The notes: generated by a model from the sequence alone, not told the origin. DNA of 64,000 nucleotides from Culex pipiens pallens (GCF_016801865.2 NC_068939.1:152210378-152274377); one strand, 5' to 3'. Shown: positions 35,758-47,860, counted from the first letter of the stretch. A program made the numbers and translations.

Positions 35758-36367
35758 AAAAAGATATGTCCATAATTACGAGAATGATGCATATAGTTTT
35801 ATTTTAATACTTAAAAACAATAATAGACATTAGACTGGCTAGTCGGAAATAATTATAAATTATCAAATCAATTTTGTATGGAAATTCCCTAAAAAAAATT
35901 CCAATTTGTTGAAATTATATTTTTGTCATCTTAATTTCGAGCTAAATTTTCAAACAACGCAATAGCGTCAAAATAAAAAAGAAAATCTAGAATTTTCTCA
36001 AAACTGGGCTTAATCGGATTTTTGCTCGACAATCACGTTTTAGACCAGTTTTGAGCAAGCTGTTTTTTTCTGACATGAGCAAGATAGCAGGCTTCGTGAA
36101 ACTTAAAAAATAATAATTTAACGCTTTTGAGTCAGTTTTAAAAAATTAGAAGAAAATGAAAATTGAAAAAAATCAAAATATGAAAGACCAGGTTTTCCCG
36201 TACATATTTCCATACAAAATAAAAGTGCAATGCTCAAAGTGTGGACTCCAACCAATCGCTAATAGATTTTTTCTCATAATATAACAATTCTCACAGAAAT
36301 CGATCGATTTCATGAAATTTTATTTGTGTTAACTTTGTTGCAATATTTCCTATTTCCAAAGAGAGAA

Positions 36368-36430
36368 TTTTGCATCATTGTTTCATCCATATAAGTCTTC
36401 ATATCAACATGGCAGCTGCTCATACAAAAA
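36368..36430. repeat. Family W fragment
   Basis: TTTTGCATCATTGTTTCATC and GGCAGCTGCTCATACAAAA match the family W word pattern at 37058 and 20570. Confidence 0.5.
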
Positions 36431-36439
36431 ATAACTTTA

Positions 36440-37975
36440 TGCACCCATGAGGTTGATGCCTTTCTCACTCTAACCAAAAATGGATAACACAAAATAACTG
36501 AAAATTATATTCATCTGAATGGTTAAAACTAAATACCAAATGCATGTGGAGCCAATTCAGATCCGGCTTCAAAAAAGTTCATAAATATCACTGAAGTGAT
36601 CATAACTCGAGACAGGGTTGCCAGATCTTCAAACTTTTAGACTCATTAGAAAAGAATTTTGATAAACTTAATCTCTACGAAATCGGTCTTTTTTCTTCAA
36701 TTTTAATTTTTGTATTTTTTAATCCGGCTGAAAGCGGTAGATCGGGGTTCAAATCCCGGCTCGGACCAACACAACTGGTGATCGTATCTCTTCTGGATTC
36801 GATTGCTTAGTAAAGGGAAGGTAGTGTATCGTCACAAACTGGACCTTATCACGACACCTTAGGAAGGCGACCTATGGAATGTTAACATTAACATTAACAT
36901 GTTAACAGTAAGTTGAGAATGAATTTGCCACTGAATCCGCTTTGTAAATGCCGGCCCCGATACTCTTCAAGGGTGTTCCCCTCAGGAACTGGGAAAGATT
37001 TACTAGAGAGATTTACTTGAAACTTTTTTGGTGCCTTCGGTATGCCCAAAAAAGCCATTTTGCATCATTAGTTTGTCCATATAATTTTCCATACAAATTT
37101 GGCAGCTGGCCATACAAAAATGATGTATGAAAATTCAAAAATCTGTATCTTTTGAAGGAATGACTACAATGAAAAAAATGAAAAAAGGTAAAAAAAATTT
37201 GGTGATTTTTTGTTTAAATTTTTTGGTTAGAAAAACTTGATTTGCAAAAAAACACTATTAATATTTTTTTTATTTTTTGATGTGTTTTAGAGGACATCAA
37301 ATGCCAAATTTTCAGAAATTTCCAGGTTGTGCAAAAAATCTTAGACCGAGTTATGATTTTTTAATCAACACTAATTTTTTCAAACAAATCGAAATATTGG
37401 TCGCAAAAAAATTTAAACTTTATTTTTCGATGTAAAATCAAATTTGCAATTAAAAAGTACTGTAGTGGAATTTTTATAAAGTGCACCGTTTTCAAGTAAT
37501 AGCCATTTTTGGGTAACTTTTTTGAAAAAAGGCGCGGTTTTTTATTTTTTAAATTAATGCACATGTTTGCACTCTTCTGAAAAAATATTTTTGAAAAACT
37601 GAGAAAATTCTCTATATTTTGCTTTTTTGAACTTTGTTGATACGACCCTTAGTTGCTGAGATATTGCCATGCAAAGATTTAAAAACAAGAAAATTGATGT
37701 TTTCTAAGTCTCACCCAAACAACCCACCATTTTCTAATGTCGATATCCCAGCAACTAATGGTCCGATTTTCAATGTGAAAATATCATTTGTAAAATTTTC
37801 CGATCTTTTCGAAAAAAAAAAAAATATTTTTAAAATTATTAAACCAAGACTAACATTTCAAAAGGGCCAAACATTCAATATTACGCCCTTTTAAAATGTT
37901 AGTAATATCTGAGATCCGGCCATAATAATTTCGATTCTGAGTCGATAGGTATACATGAAGGTGGGTCGACGAGAT
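36440..37975. repeat. Broken family R1 copy containing other repeats
   Basis: Left part TGATGCCTTTCTCACTCTAA to about 36716 includes the R1 words GATCCGGCTTC and GGTTGCCAGATCTTCAA. The R1 tail GAGATCCGGCC and CGATAGGTATACATGAAGG returns at 37907-37975. Between them lie a SINE copy (36731-37003) and a family W repeat (about 37058-37900). The W repeat has its own inverted TTAGTTGCTGAGATAT and complementary motif. Confidence 0.55.
36731..37003 (+). mobile_element. 5'-truncated copy of the tRNA-Arg SINE
   Basis: Matches the SINE at 16758-17077 from the anticodon arm on: AAGCGGTAGATCGGGGTTC (B box retained), then the same body with TGTTAACATTAACATTAACA, CCGGCCCCGATACTCTTCAA and CTCAGGAACTGGGAAAG, to GATTTACT. 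The A box is absent, so it is unlikely to be transcribable. Two copies define the family. Confidence 0.85.
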
Positions 37976-37989
37976 TTCTGTGCTAGAAT

Positions 37990-38480
37990 ACTCGAAATAT
38001 TTGCTTGAAATACTTGAAATACTTGAAATACTTGAAATACGAAATATTTACTTGAAATACTTTAAATACTTGAAACACTTGAAAATACTTGAAACACTTG
38101 AAAATACTTGAAATATATTCCCTAATATTTGAATTACTTGAAATTCTTAAAGTACTGGAATTACTTGAAATACTTTAATTACTCGAATACTCGAAATATT
38201 TGCAATACATTCTCTAATGCTTGAATTACTTAAAATACTTGAAATACTTTAAATACTTGAAATACTTGAAATTCTTTAAATACTTGAAATACTTGAAATA
38301 CTTGAAATACTTGAAATACTTGAAACACTTGAAATATTTGAAATACTTGAAAATACTTGAAATACATTCCTTAATATTTGAATTACTTGAATAACTTAAA
38401 ATACTTGAAATACTTGAAATACTTGTAATACTTGAAATACTTGAATTACTTAAAATACTTCTAATAAAAGAATTATTTGA
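37990..38480. repeat. Degenerate 9-mer array, ACTTGAAAT
   Basis: About 490 bp of ACTTGAAAT and close variants (ACTTGAAAC, ATTTGAATT, ACTTAAAAT), much more diverged than the arrays at 2041 and 31948. No gene. Confidence 0.9.
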
Positions 38481-39299
38481 AATACTAGATATATTAATAA
38501 TGTTTGGAACAACAATGCTAACAATGCGTCTATTATTGTTCCTACTACCCTAGGTGTTCGCCATTTTGATCATCACGACCAATCTGTAACGCTGGAATGC
38601 GCCCGGTTGCCGGCAAACAAGTGATAGGAATAGAACAAAAATAAATAATGCAATAAATCAATACAAGATTTTTTGTAAAACATGGACCAGAGTTTTTTTA
38701 ATAAACAACTTTATAAATTATTTCTTAGCAGAATTTGGTAGCTTACAATGTTAGCTACACGGCAACGTGCCGTTTTTTTGAAAATAGTTTCGTGTAGCTG
38801 AGTTATTTACAAAACATTGTCAAGGGTCAAAACCGGCATTTTCCCCAGTGTCCTGTTCAAAGCCCACCCTTAATACGATGCTATTTCCATCTAATCAGCA
38901 GATTTCACAGTTTATTTTAAGCAACTTATTTGGCAACACTTTTAGAGAAACCTTTTTGTTTACTTCTCAATTAAGCAATTTATTACCAGTATACAATCAA
39001 AAACGCTCTTCCAAAGCTGTTATTTAACATATTCTTTGTACACTGAAGCAAATTAAACAAATAAGAAAAAAATGCATTTTTATTTCTTTTTGAAGTAATC
39101 TGCCAACTGCTCACAAGTCTGCATTTCAAAGACAGATGAATATTAATATTTCCTGCAATATTAAAAAAAAACATTGTGTATTACATAAATATAAAAAAAC
39201 GTGTTTTTGAGCCATAATTTCTATTTGGCAAATAGCACACTCTATTTAAGGCTTGGGAATTTTTCGATATCTTTAGCTTTACATCAAAATTCACTTAAG

Positions 39300-40682
39300 T
39301 TACAAAATTCCCTGCGGAAGCCTCTTGTAGTTGATGTTGCCCAGATCAAACTGAATCAGGATGACCAGATAGGTTGCCAGTGCTCCCGACGTCTGCAAAA
39401 GATTACAAACTCAATAATAAAGTCATAATCGTCGGCACAAGCTCCTCACGTGATAAAACAGCTCCCACTCGAAGTCAAACAGCCGGCTGGAAACCTTGGG
39501 CAGCTGGTGCCACAATTGCTGCGAAAAGCAACGAAGCTGTTTGGTGGTCCGCCTGTCGAAGGATCCGTAACAGACGACCTTGTGGAGGAGGACCGCGGTA
39601 CGATGGCACTGCAAATTTAAGTTTTTGCTGGGTTTAAAGGGTTTTAAAAGGGTTGTTGTCGTTACCTCACGATTGACTAGGCATGAGAACGATACTAGTA
39701 GACCAAATAACACCAGGAAGAAGCAATCGTAGACGACGTTGGCCACGGACATCCGTAGCGTAGTCACGTCCGTACTAGCGGTGAACGCGTGGATCAGTCC
39801 GAACCAGGCGAACAGGGTGAGTCCGAAGTAGGAAGCTGCTATGAAGATGGCTTTCGGGGAGTAGCAGTAGTTGTACAGGTTTACGGTGTCACTGAGCAGG
39901 TCGTGGAGGGTGGCGAACTTCCGGATCAGGAGGGATGTCAGCTTTGGGTTCGGTATTGATCGTTTTGACTGGACTGTGGTTGGCAGGTATTTGCTAGAGA
40001 AGTTCAGATGAGTTAGCTTAGGTTGGATTTTAGAACAATCTGCTTACCATATCGCTTGATTGAGCATCTGGAATCGCTTTCGCAACGAATGCAGTGTCAA
40101 AGTGGTTTGACTGATAAAGACTCCAAGCACCAGGTTGGTACGAACGTAGGATAAGGTAGTCCATCCCGATGGAAAGAGGTTAGCAATACCAAGCCATTCG
40201 AGGTATGATGGAAAGAAGACGATGGTTATCACTATATAAGCCACCATCATCATGGAATTACAGAGCAAGACGATGCTCATCATGTGGTGACGGGAATGGT
40301 TCTCAGTGAATCCCAAATTAAGCAACTCTACATCACAAATCGCAATATTTTTGTACAACTGGTACATCTGGACGTCTGTATGACTGTTCCACAGGGGAAG
40401 AGTCGTAGAAAAAATGAAAGTCAACGCAAGGGAAGCGAAAAGACCACCGTTCAGAAGAAGCGAATCGGTCACCTCGAGGTACAACGTTAGGCTACGTATA
40501 GCAAACGTAAACAGGCAGATATCCATGAATACCGTGAAGACCAGGCTGACTTGACCAAACAGCGTTCTTTTAGCGCTTACAGTGCTTTGATCGAGTGTAC
40601 TGAAGTGTACAAGACATGCTTTCGAAGCAAGATAGATCGGACGAAGTGACTCAATGTAATCCTGCACCACGAACCAACGCAT
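39300..40682 (-). CDS. Gustatory receptor (Gr family), 4 exons, 404 aa
   Basis: Insect gustatory receptors are seven-transmembrane ligand-gated channels in the membrane of taste neurons. Exons (minus): 40682-40048, 39993-39666, 39608-39450, 39392-39300. All introns are GT-AG, of 54, 57 and 57 bp. The summed 1,215 nt keep one frame: 404 residues, normal for the family. The ATG at 40682 gives MRWFVVQDYIESLRPIYLAS, and Gr proteins usually begin near such an SLRPIY segment; upstream codons lack another ATG. Hydrophobic segments occur around residues 45-65, 75-95, 160-185 and 285-310. The last exon has TSGALATYLVILIQFD, carrying the TYhhhhhQF signature of the Gr TM7. No internal stop or frameshift. 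The ligand cannot be predicted. No sister gene lies nearby. It looks functional. Confidence 0.92.
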
Positions 40683-41770
40683 TGCTACTGAAACGTTCCA
40701 GAAGGTACTCCAAAGACGCAACGCTGCTGATTAATCGAGCCCATTTGTCAATCCAGCGTGTAATCGACTAATGTTTCCAGAGACCCTTCCCCCCAACCAG
40801 GATCTACGACACACAACCTTGGCGGTCATTTTTGTGGCTTCCCCCCAGAGGGGTGACTCACACACATTCAGGCCACAAATCTAACCAAATCCGCCAACCG
40901 ATACACGACTCAACGACGACTCAATTGACACTTGCGGTTGACATCATCATCATCAACGTGGTGGCGGTCTAATCGTAAATTCAGTCCACGCGGGAGAAGA
41001 GTTGTGTAATAAAGAAACTAAAAGTAAACTAAAAGCGTCACGTTTCGGCACATCGGATGGTTGGTCGGTTTGTGGAGCTTTTGGTGCTGGTCTATAAAGT
41101 GTACGATGCAAAACGCGGCTGCAGCTGCAACGCATCGCGTCGTAAACATTGTAGAGTATGGTGTTAGGGTGGCGGTTATTGACGAATATAGGAGAATATC
41201 ACTAAAAAGATATTAAATTTGTTTTATATGACTTTATATCAAAGTTCCCAAAATACAGTTTTTAATTTTCGATTTTTTTTCGCATTTTTTGTGAAGTTGT
41301 CTGTTTAATAAACTTTGAAATTTGAGAATCAGAGTAACCTTTTGAAAAGCTTGAAAATTCTTATATCATTTTTTTCAAAGGCTGATTTTATATTTTCTTA
41401 ATATTTTTATGAAAAAGTGTAGACAATTACACTAAATTTATATTTTTAACATTTAAAATCGAATCAATAGTTTCTGAGCTAGAACCAGTTGGTAGATGAG
41501 GGCTTAATAGATGACACTGATAAAACTTATTATACACCAAATTTAAACTTCAAGAGTCTTTATCTCAACAACCAGAAGTCCAATCAACAAATTAAAAAAA
41601 AAGTGAGGTAAATTTTCAGAGCTCATCAAAAATATTTTTGCGGGGATGCATTTCCTTCATGAAGTATTTGAAAATTGCGAAAAACTGAACATTTTTCTAA
41701 AGAACGTGAAAATGCCTATAACTTGAAAACGATGCACTTTATCAAAAAACGTGCAATGTCATTTTCTATA
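40683..41770. other. Upstream region of the receptor gene, then repeat-like DNA
   Basis: 40683-41170 is moderately GC-rich, complex sequence directly 5' of the minus-strand receptor and should contain its promoter; I cannot fix a TATA box or start site. 41170-41770 is AT-rich with an interspersed-repeat look and no ORF. Confidence 0.4.
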
Positions 41771-41774
41771 GGGG

Positions 41775-42213
41775 TAATTCTCTACCGACACACACGAAAT
41801 CGGGAAAAGTTGCCCCGACCCCTCTTCGATTTGCGTGAAACTTTGTCCTAAGGGGTAACTTTTGTCCCTAATCACTTATCCGAGGTCCGTTTTTTGATAT
41901 CTCGTGACGGAGGGGCGGTACGACCCCTTCAATTTTTGAACATGCGATAACAGAGGTGTTCTTCAATAATTGTGCAGCCTGAAACGGTAATGAGATAGAA
42001 ATTTGGTGCCAAAGAGACTCTTATATAAAATTAGACGCCCGATTTGATGGCGTACTCAGAATTCCGGAAAAACGTATTTTTCATCGAAAAAAACACTTAA
42101 AAAGTTTTGAAAACTCTGCCAATTTCCTTTACTCAACTGTAAATTTTTTTTGGAACATGTCATTTATGGGAAATTTAATAAACTTTTCGAATCCACGTTG
42201 ACCCAGAAGGGTC
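41775..42213 (+). repeat. Family A copy 4, first part
   Basis: Same orientation and high similarity to 9683-10130: GACCCCTCTTCGATTTGCGT, GGTCCGTTTTTTGATATCTC, and GACCCAGAAGGGTC at its break. It is interrupted at 42214 by family R1 sequence and resumes at 44811 (AAATTTCGTGTTATTTCTAA). Confidence 0.8.
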
Positions 42214-42550
42214 TTTTTGCCTTCCTCATCTCACTGAGGCAAGGCTATAAAATCACTCGAAAAATGAACTTCTTAAATACACCTCCTAGATATACCTTCA
42301 CGTATACCTATCGACTCAGAATCAAATTCTGAACAAATGTCTGTGGGGATGTGTGTAGACATGATTTTTTTTCCACACGATTATCTCAGAACTGGCTGAA
42401 CCGATTTTGGCCGGATCCGCCTTATTCTGTTTGTTTTGGGGTCCCCTAAGACCCTATTAAATTTTATTCTGTTTAGTGAAGTACTTTTAAAGTTATGCCA
42501 CGAAAAAGTTTTTTTGTAGCTACAAAAAAGGGTGATTTTTGCATAACCTC
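42214..42550 (+). repeat. Family R1, first copy in the nest (truncated)
   Basis: Starts TTTTTGCCTTCCTCATCTCA and follows R1 through TCAGAATCAAATTCTGA and AAAGGGTGATTTTTGC, then loses similarity. It is followed by about 360 bp of unassigned sequence (42551-42912) that contains CGCGAGAGACGCGCAGC. Confidence 0.7.
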
Positions 42551-42912
42551 AAAGGCCGGGTATTTTTGCTTACACGCGAGAGACGCGCAGCATGCGTATC
42601 GCCCGGTTGCCACAGTTTGGCACTTTTGCTTCGTGAGAAGTCTGTATTAACTTTGACGAAAGTCTGCAATAGACTGCATTTTGATGATTACGGCACTTTT
42701 AAAAATCGCATGAATTTTAAAATGCATATATTTTGGTTTTATGTGTTACTAGGAATGATCTTATAAATCAATTTCTAGAAACGATCAGAAAAAAAACATT
42801 TGAATCACAGCTGTTTTACAGAATGCTTGGTGATAAAAAGTCTGCAAAATATTTTTTCCGTGAATTTGGCCTTGCTGCGTCGCTGCACAAACGTCAAACT
42901 GATGTTTATGTT

Positions 42913-43143
42913 TGTTGTGTACCCGCGAACAAAACGAGCGGCCACAAAGTCGTAAGAAATAAAAACGATGCACGGCTGACAATTAAATTACGTTTATTCT
43001 CTAGACGGCAATTAGAATTATGATGAAAACTAAAGGTAGGTTCTACAACTTTGATCGCGCCTCTCTCGACTTGGCTTTGCTACCAAAAAGCACAGTGTGT
43101 CGCGATTTTTCGGAACGGCTGGTGGTTCTATGGAAACCCAACA
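42913..43143 (-). mobile_element. 3' LTR of a Ty3/gypsy element
   Basis: On the minus strand a 231-bp segment starts TGTTGGGTTTCC and ends GGGTACACAACA, giving the TGTTG..CAACA inverted LTR ends. It is directly preceded by a polypurine tract, GGGAGGGAGA (43153-43144), and contains AATAAA. The pol remnant lies just upstream on the same strand. The partner 5' LTR is missing. Confidence 0.7.
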
Positions 43144-43199
43144 TCTCCCTCCCAGAGTAAAGCGATCCGGAGCTCTGCTAGGAACGTTCAATCTCCGCC

Positions 43200-44222
43200 C
43201 GGCAGTAGCTACGACTCGATCCCAAAGTTGTCCAGCGGAAGCGTGCCGGGTTGAGCTTGCACCGATGTTGTGTTAGCGACCTTGATTGGACGGTTGGAGA
43301 GCTTGATGACGTAGTTCACCCCGCCGAATTTCTCGATCACTGGCCCTGGCGCCCACGTAAAATCGTTGGGAAGTAACAACTATGTTAAGATTAGGTTACC
43401 GGTCGCGATACACCTTTCAACAGCTCCATGTTTCCGGTCGAAGTCAGCGTTCTGCTTTTTGCTTGCAGGAGTGGGCTTCGGCGGCTTGAACGGAGCTGGC
43501 AGAAGATCAAATGTTGATTTGGCATCGACTTCGACTTCTTTGTAGCCTTCGGGAACAGGGCGTGCGTGACCAGGAAGTTGCTGACTGACGAGTTGATACA
43601 AACTTCGAGTTCGTCATCCAACAAGATTGCGGCGATCGTCGTCTTCTTTGCTGTGCTAGCTAATGAGACGAGAGAGAACGTCCGCATAGCCAAAGTGATC
43701 CTTAGCGATGTACGCGATATAGAAGTCGTAGGTGAGCAGTATGATGGCTCAAAGTTGCAGTCGGTTCGCTGAGTGGACTGGGATGCCTTTGTTCGAGCCA
43801 AAGATTGAGAGAAGAGGTTTGTGGTCGGTCTACAGGGTAAAGTGTCTTCTATAGATCATGGAGTGGAACTTCGTGACACCGATCACGAGTGCGAGACATT
43901 TCTTCTAAATCTGTCCATAGTTCTTCCCGGCGGGGGTGAGCGAACAGTAACGATGTTGCACGACCTTGATGGCTCATGTAGTTCTGGGACGTTTGAAAGC
44001 AGCATCGTGGAAATCGCTTGGAGCTTGGCTGGATCGGGGCGGATACCTAAGCTGTTGACCACGTGGCATAGGGGTACTTGATCTCGTTCATGAAGAACCG
44101 ACACTTGGAGAACTGGGGTGGAAACCGTAGTCGCGGATGCCCTCGAGCACAGCGTGCAGGTTGTGTAGAATCCGCCAACCAGAATGTCGTCCAAATAGAT
44201 GCGAACTCCAGTCAGGCCAGCG
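43200..44222 (-). pseudogene. Decayed Ty3/gypsy pol (RT, RNase H, integrase end)
   Basis: Three conserved blocks in order on the minus strand. First, reverse transcriptase YLDDILV (about 44198-44178), then VNSLGIRPDPAKLQ (about 44060-44010). Second, RNase H TDHKPLLSIFGSNKG (about 43835-43780) and AKDHFGYADVLSRL. Third, the integrase C-terminal end QNADFDRKHGAVER and WAPGPVIEKFGGVNYVIKL (about 43460-43260). Stops and frameshifts separate them. Only about 300 bp lies between RNase H and the integrase tail, so the integrase core is deleted. The 5' side (gag, protease, most of RT) ends at 44222 against an R1 end. Not functional. Confidence 0.85.
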
Positions 44223-44810
44223 TTGCCTTCCTCACTTTACTGCGGAAAGCAATAAAATCACTTGAAAATTTCATATTTAATATCTCGAGTTTTTTTTGAA
44301 AAGGTCCTATAAACAAAATTTTCACTTTTTGCTTTTTAGGTGTTTTTGAATACCCCTGACTCAAGGCGGTTCTAAAAACACCCAAAAAGCAAAAATTGAA
44401 AATTTTGTTTATAGGACCTTTTCAAAAAAAACTCTAGATATGAACTTCTTAATTGGACCTCCTAGACTTACCTTCACGTATACATACCTACTCAAGACCA
44501 AAATCTGAGCAAATGTCTGTGTGTAAGTGGGATCAGAGAGGTGGGAAGTTGATCAAAAAAATGTCATTCGACCTTTTCAACGAACCCAAAAAAATTGAAG
44601 ATCTGACAACCCTATCAAAAGTTATGTTCATGATTTTAATTATGCACTTTTTGAAGGCGGATCTCAAATATTTTGATGAAACTGATTTAGATGCGTAATC
44701 AAAAGACCTTTCCAATGAGTACAATAGATTGAAAAACTATCAACCCTATCAACATTATATTAATGTGAGGAAGGCACCAACCACCTTAAGGTGGATTAAG
44801 TAACGTTTTT
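44223..44810 (+). repeat. Family R1, second copy in the nest
   Basis: Begins TTGCCTTCCTCACTTTACTG, a new R1 start, and ends CACCTTAAGGTGGATTAAGTAACGTTTTT-type sequence. It is internally shortened and split by the hairpin at 44280-44441, on either side of which the R1 sequence is continuous (CACTTGAAAA.. and ..GAACTTCTTAATTGGACC). Confidence 0.75.
44280..44441. mobile_element. 162-bp hairpin MITE (family H, complete form)
   Basis: Left ATATCTCGAGTTTTTTTTGA and right TCAAAAAAAACTCTAGATAT. The arms continue as AAAAGGTCCTATAAACAAAA and its complement, then CACTTTTTGCTTTTTAGGTG and complement. The loop is about 26 nt. Nearly perfect palindrome inserted in R1. Other family H members share AAAAGGTCCTAT. 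Confidence 0.8.
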
Positions 44811-44855
44811 CATTTTAAAATTTCGTGTTATTTCTAACTTTGCAGGGTTTGTTTC
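44811..44855 (+). repeat. Family A copy 4, second part
   Basis: AAATTTCGTGTTATTTCTAA and CTTTGCAGGGTT match 10150-10190 of copy 1, showing that 42214-44810 was inserted into one family A element. Confidence 0.65.
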
Positions 44856-45060
44856 CATGTACTGGTATTTTTTTAATGTCCTTATCATTCTAACTTTTCC
44901 AAGACACCAAATCCTTCAGAAATTTGTATGGAGCCATTTCAATATTTAGCAATACTCCCAATTGAAAACCGACAGCTTTGTTGTTTATCAAAGGTTTTAA
45001 AATCACTTATAAATATTATTCCGTTAAATTATAATTTATTTACTATCACAATAAAAAAAA

Positions 45061-45180
45061 CATGGAAATATTACATCTGGGAAGGGGTACATCTTTCAAG
45101 TCAGGATTTTTTTAAATTTTACCTCTGAAATGTGTAATTTTACCTCTTTTCTGGTGTAATAATACTTGAATAATACCTAC
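45061..45180 (+). repeat. Family M fragment (copy 3)
   Basis: ATCTGGGAAGGGGTACATCT, TTTTACCTCTGAAA and TTTTCTGGTGTAAT match 6700-6800. Ends are missing. Confidence 0.6.
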
Positions 45181-45698
45181 CACATTCATTAATAAAATCT
45201 TTTTTTTTATAATTCAAAATATTTAAAATTTAACAAAATTTTTTAGACAATTTATTATTCTTTTTTAAACTTGAAATAATTTTTTCTGTAGTATTTACAT
45301 CTACGTTTTTCTTGTTTTATAGCTGTAACGATTATTGTGTATCAAACCATAAAACTGAAGTTCTTTAATTAGTCTTTCTGTTCTTTAGTTAGTTTTGATT
45401 GAGCAAAAAAACAAAATTTTAAAGAATCCGTTTTTTTGTTATTTTGAACTATTGTTGGATTTTTATTTTAAATCAAATTTAAAAATTGCTCAAGTTAGCC
45501 TGAAATTGTTTTAAATATCTATTGGTCAAATTTCAATAAATTTTATCGCTTTAACTCTGTCAAAAATTTTGGCACCAAACCAACAACAGAAATGGTACGG
45601 AAATTTGTTTTGTTAATTTCGCTTAAAAAAGATTTTGTCCTGCTTATTTTTTATGATTTTATTACTTACTGAATATTATTGTATATGATTGCAATTAG

Positions 45699-46410
45699 TT
45701 TTTGCCTTCCTCGCCTAACTGAGGAAAAGTTATAAAATCACTCGAAAAATGAACTTATTAGTTTGACCTCGTAGACCCACCATAACGTATATTTATCGAC
45801 TCAGAATCATGTTTTGAGCAAATGTCTGTGTGGATGTGTGTAGGTGGGTGGAAAAATAAAATTGTCACTCGTTTATCTCCAGACTGGATGAACGGATTTT
45901 GACATTATTAGTCTCATTCGATCCGTCTTGGGGTCACATAGGTCTCTATTTAAAATCAGCAAGTTTAGATAAGTACTTCAAAAAGTTATGCTAAAAAAAC
46001 GATTTTGGCGGAAGATTGTAAAAAGGGTGGTTTTTGCAAGAAAACCTATCATGTTATACATTTTCAGAAAGGTTCAGAAAGACTTTTCCAATGAGTCCAA
46101 AACATTGAAGATCTGACAACCCTATCAAAAGTTATTAGCACTTAAGTGTTATTTATACACTTTTTGGAGGCCGGATTTCAGATATTGTGATAGAAATATT
46201 GCCTGAATCATCCATGCGAACTATCGTTGGATAGGTTTTTTATCAGACCTTGCCGATGAGCCAGAAATATTTAAGGTCTGTGAACCCTATCAAAAGAAAT
46301 GAGTAATAAAGTTGATTTGTTAAACATGTTGCTATTTTTACTGAATGTATTGACTTTATGAATGTGAGGAAGGCACCAGCCACCTAAAGGTGGATTAAGT
46401 AACGTTTTTT
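45699..46410 (+). repeat. Family R1, full-length copy
   Basis: 712 bp from TTTTTGCCTTCCTC to GGTGGATTAAGTAACGTTTT, with the whole R1 order: ACTGAGGAAAAGTTATAAAA, TCAGAATCATGTTTTGAGCA, GAAGATCTGACAACCCTATC and GTGAGGAAGGCACCAGCCAC. Mirrors the inverted copy at 21795-22499. No ORF. Confidence 0.85.
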
Positions 46411-46849
46411 AAAATAAAAATAAAATTCACAAGTTTACTACATTCATATTTTAAAGGATTTTCTGAAAATTAATATTTCCCTTTCGGTTAAACAAAGTTA
46501 AAAATTTGATCATTTTTCCATACAATATTATTATGCATTCCTCATTTATGGATTTGAAAAACTACCTTTTTTTTAATTTTCAAAGAATTCCTTCTTAAAA
46601 AAAACTTTTCATGTTTAAAATAATGCAACAAAACAACAAGATTTGACCTCTTTGAAGCTTTTGACACACTTTACAAAATATTGAATTTTTGTTGATTTTT
46701 TTTTGTGGAATCTAAAAAATGCCACAAAGACTTTTAAATGATACATGTTTTTGACGAAGAAAGTTGTGAAAGTTGTAAAAATTTAAATGATGTTTAAATA
46801 ATCAAAGAATGTGAAAGAATAGAACCACCCTAGCAGACTCCCATCCTTA

Positions 46850-47860
46850 TTTTAGGTGTTGATCGGTGCAAGCTCCCACTACGCCGCCGTATTGCTGCTT
46901 GCCGTCGCCTGCGGCGATCGTGCGTCGAGCTTTGAAGATAATTGCGGTTTCGATAACGATCTCCACGAAGGATCATTTGAATAACTCGCGGTCTCTTCAC
47001 TAAACCGTCTCTTCATCGCAATAGTTGCATCCTCTGCTCCGGTGTGTATGTGTGGATGATGCTTTGCGCGTATGAGGAAATTCGCTCTCAATTAGGGCCA
47101 AACACTAGGCTAATTAATTCGCACACACACAAATCAAACGTTATGTTATGCACACACGATCGATCGTGCGCGCGGCTACTCTCTCACACGTGTGCGTACT
47201 TTGTAAGCTCTGTCTTCTTCGTCTTGTGCAACACACTTCAAGCTCTTTAACTGCGCTTGAAGTTCTCGTGGTTCCGTTTAATTTGCTTTTGCTGCGCGTG
47301 CATTAGTTCATCCGCTTAGCCCACTTTGCGTGCGATCGTGATCCTCGTTTACCGATCCCCGCTCTCCTGCTCTGTTCGTGAGAGCGCTCTCTGTTCACGA
47401 ATGAATGCTCCGCAGAGAATTCACCACTTTCGCTTTCTTTCGAGGGTGATCGTTTCCGACCTTTGCGTCGACTTTCGCTCTCTCTCTGTGAACTTGTCTT
47501 CTCCCCCTTCCGCTCTTCTCTCCCGTTTGCTTTGTTGTCTGCTGGTGACTTGCGCGCGCGTTGGAAGGCGTTTTGGGGACAGGAACCGGCTTTTTTTATG
47601 ACGCCACTCTCCGGCACTTGGTTTTGGATTAAGAGGTGGGCTGCAACTAAATGTGTGGCCACAACGTTCCTGCTGCGCTGGGAATGTCTGTTACCGAAGT
47701 GGCGATGATCGTCAACTATGTACCACGAGACGACGATTGCATAGCGCATTGCAATACTGCAATGGCGTCATGTTGGTGGGCAGCTGCAGTGAAGTAATCT
47801 CCGGAATGGTTGGAGACTGGACACTTTATGGGCTGAACATTATTATTTAGAAAATTAATA
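46850..47860. other. GC-rich, CT/GA-skewed region (possible promoter/5'UTR)
   Basis: About 1 kb of GC-richer, non-repetitive DNA with CTCTCTCACACG, GAGAGCGCTCTCTG and GAGAG motifs of the type found at insect promoters. A 148-codon minus frame (47303-47749) is Arg/Ser/Glu-rich and begins at a non-ATG codon or weak context. I regard it as composition-driven. No splice-confirmed exon. Confidence 0.35.

Noticed and set aside
47303..47749. 148-codon Arg/Ser/Glu-rich minus ORF
   Set aside because: Composition reflects GA/CT skew of a promoter-like region. No domain, splice or start support.
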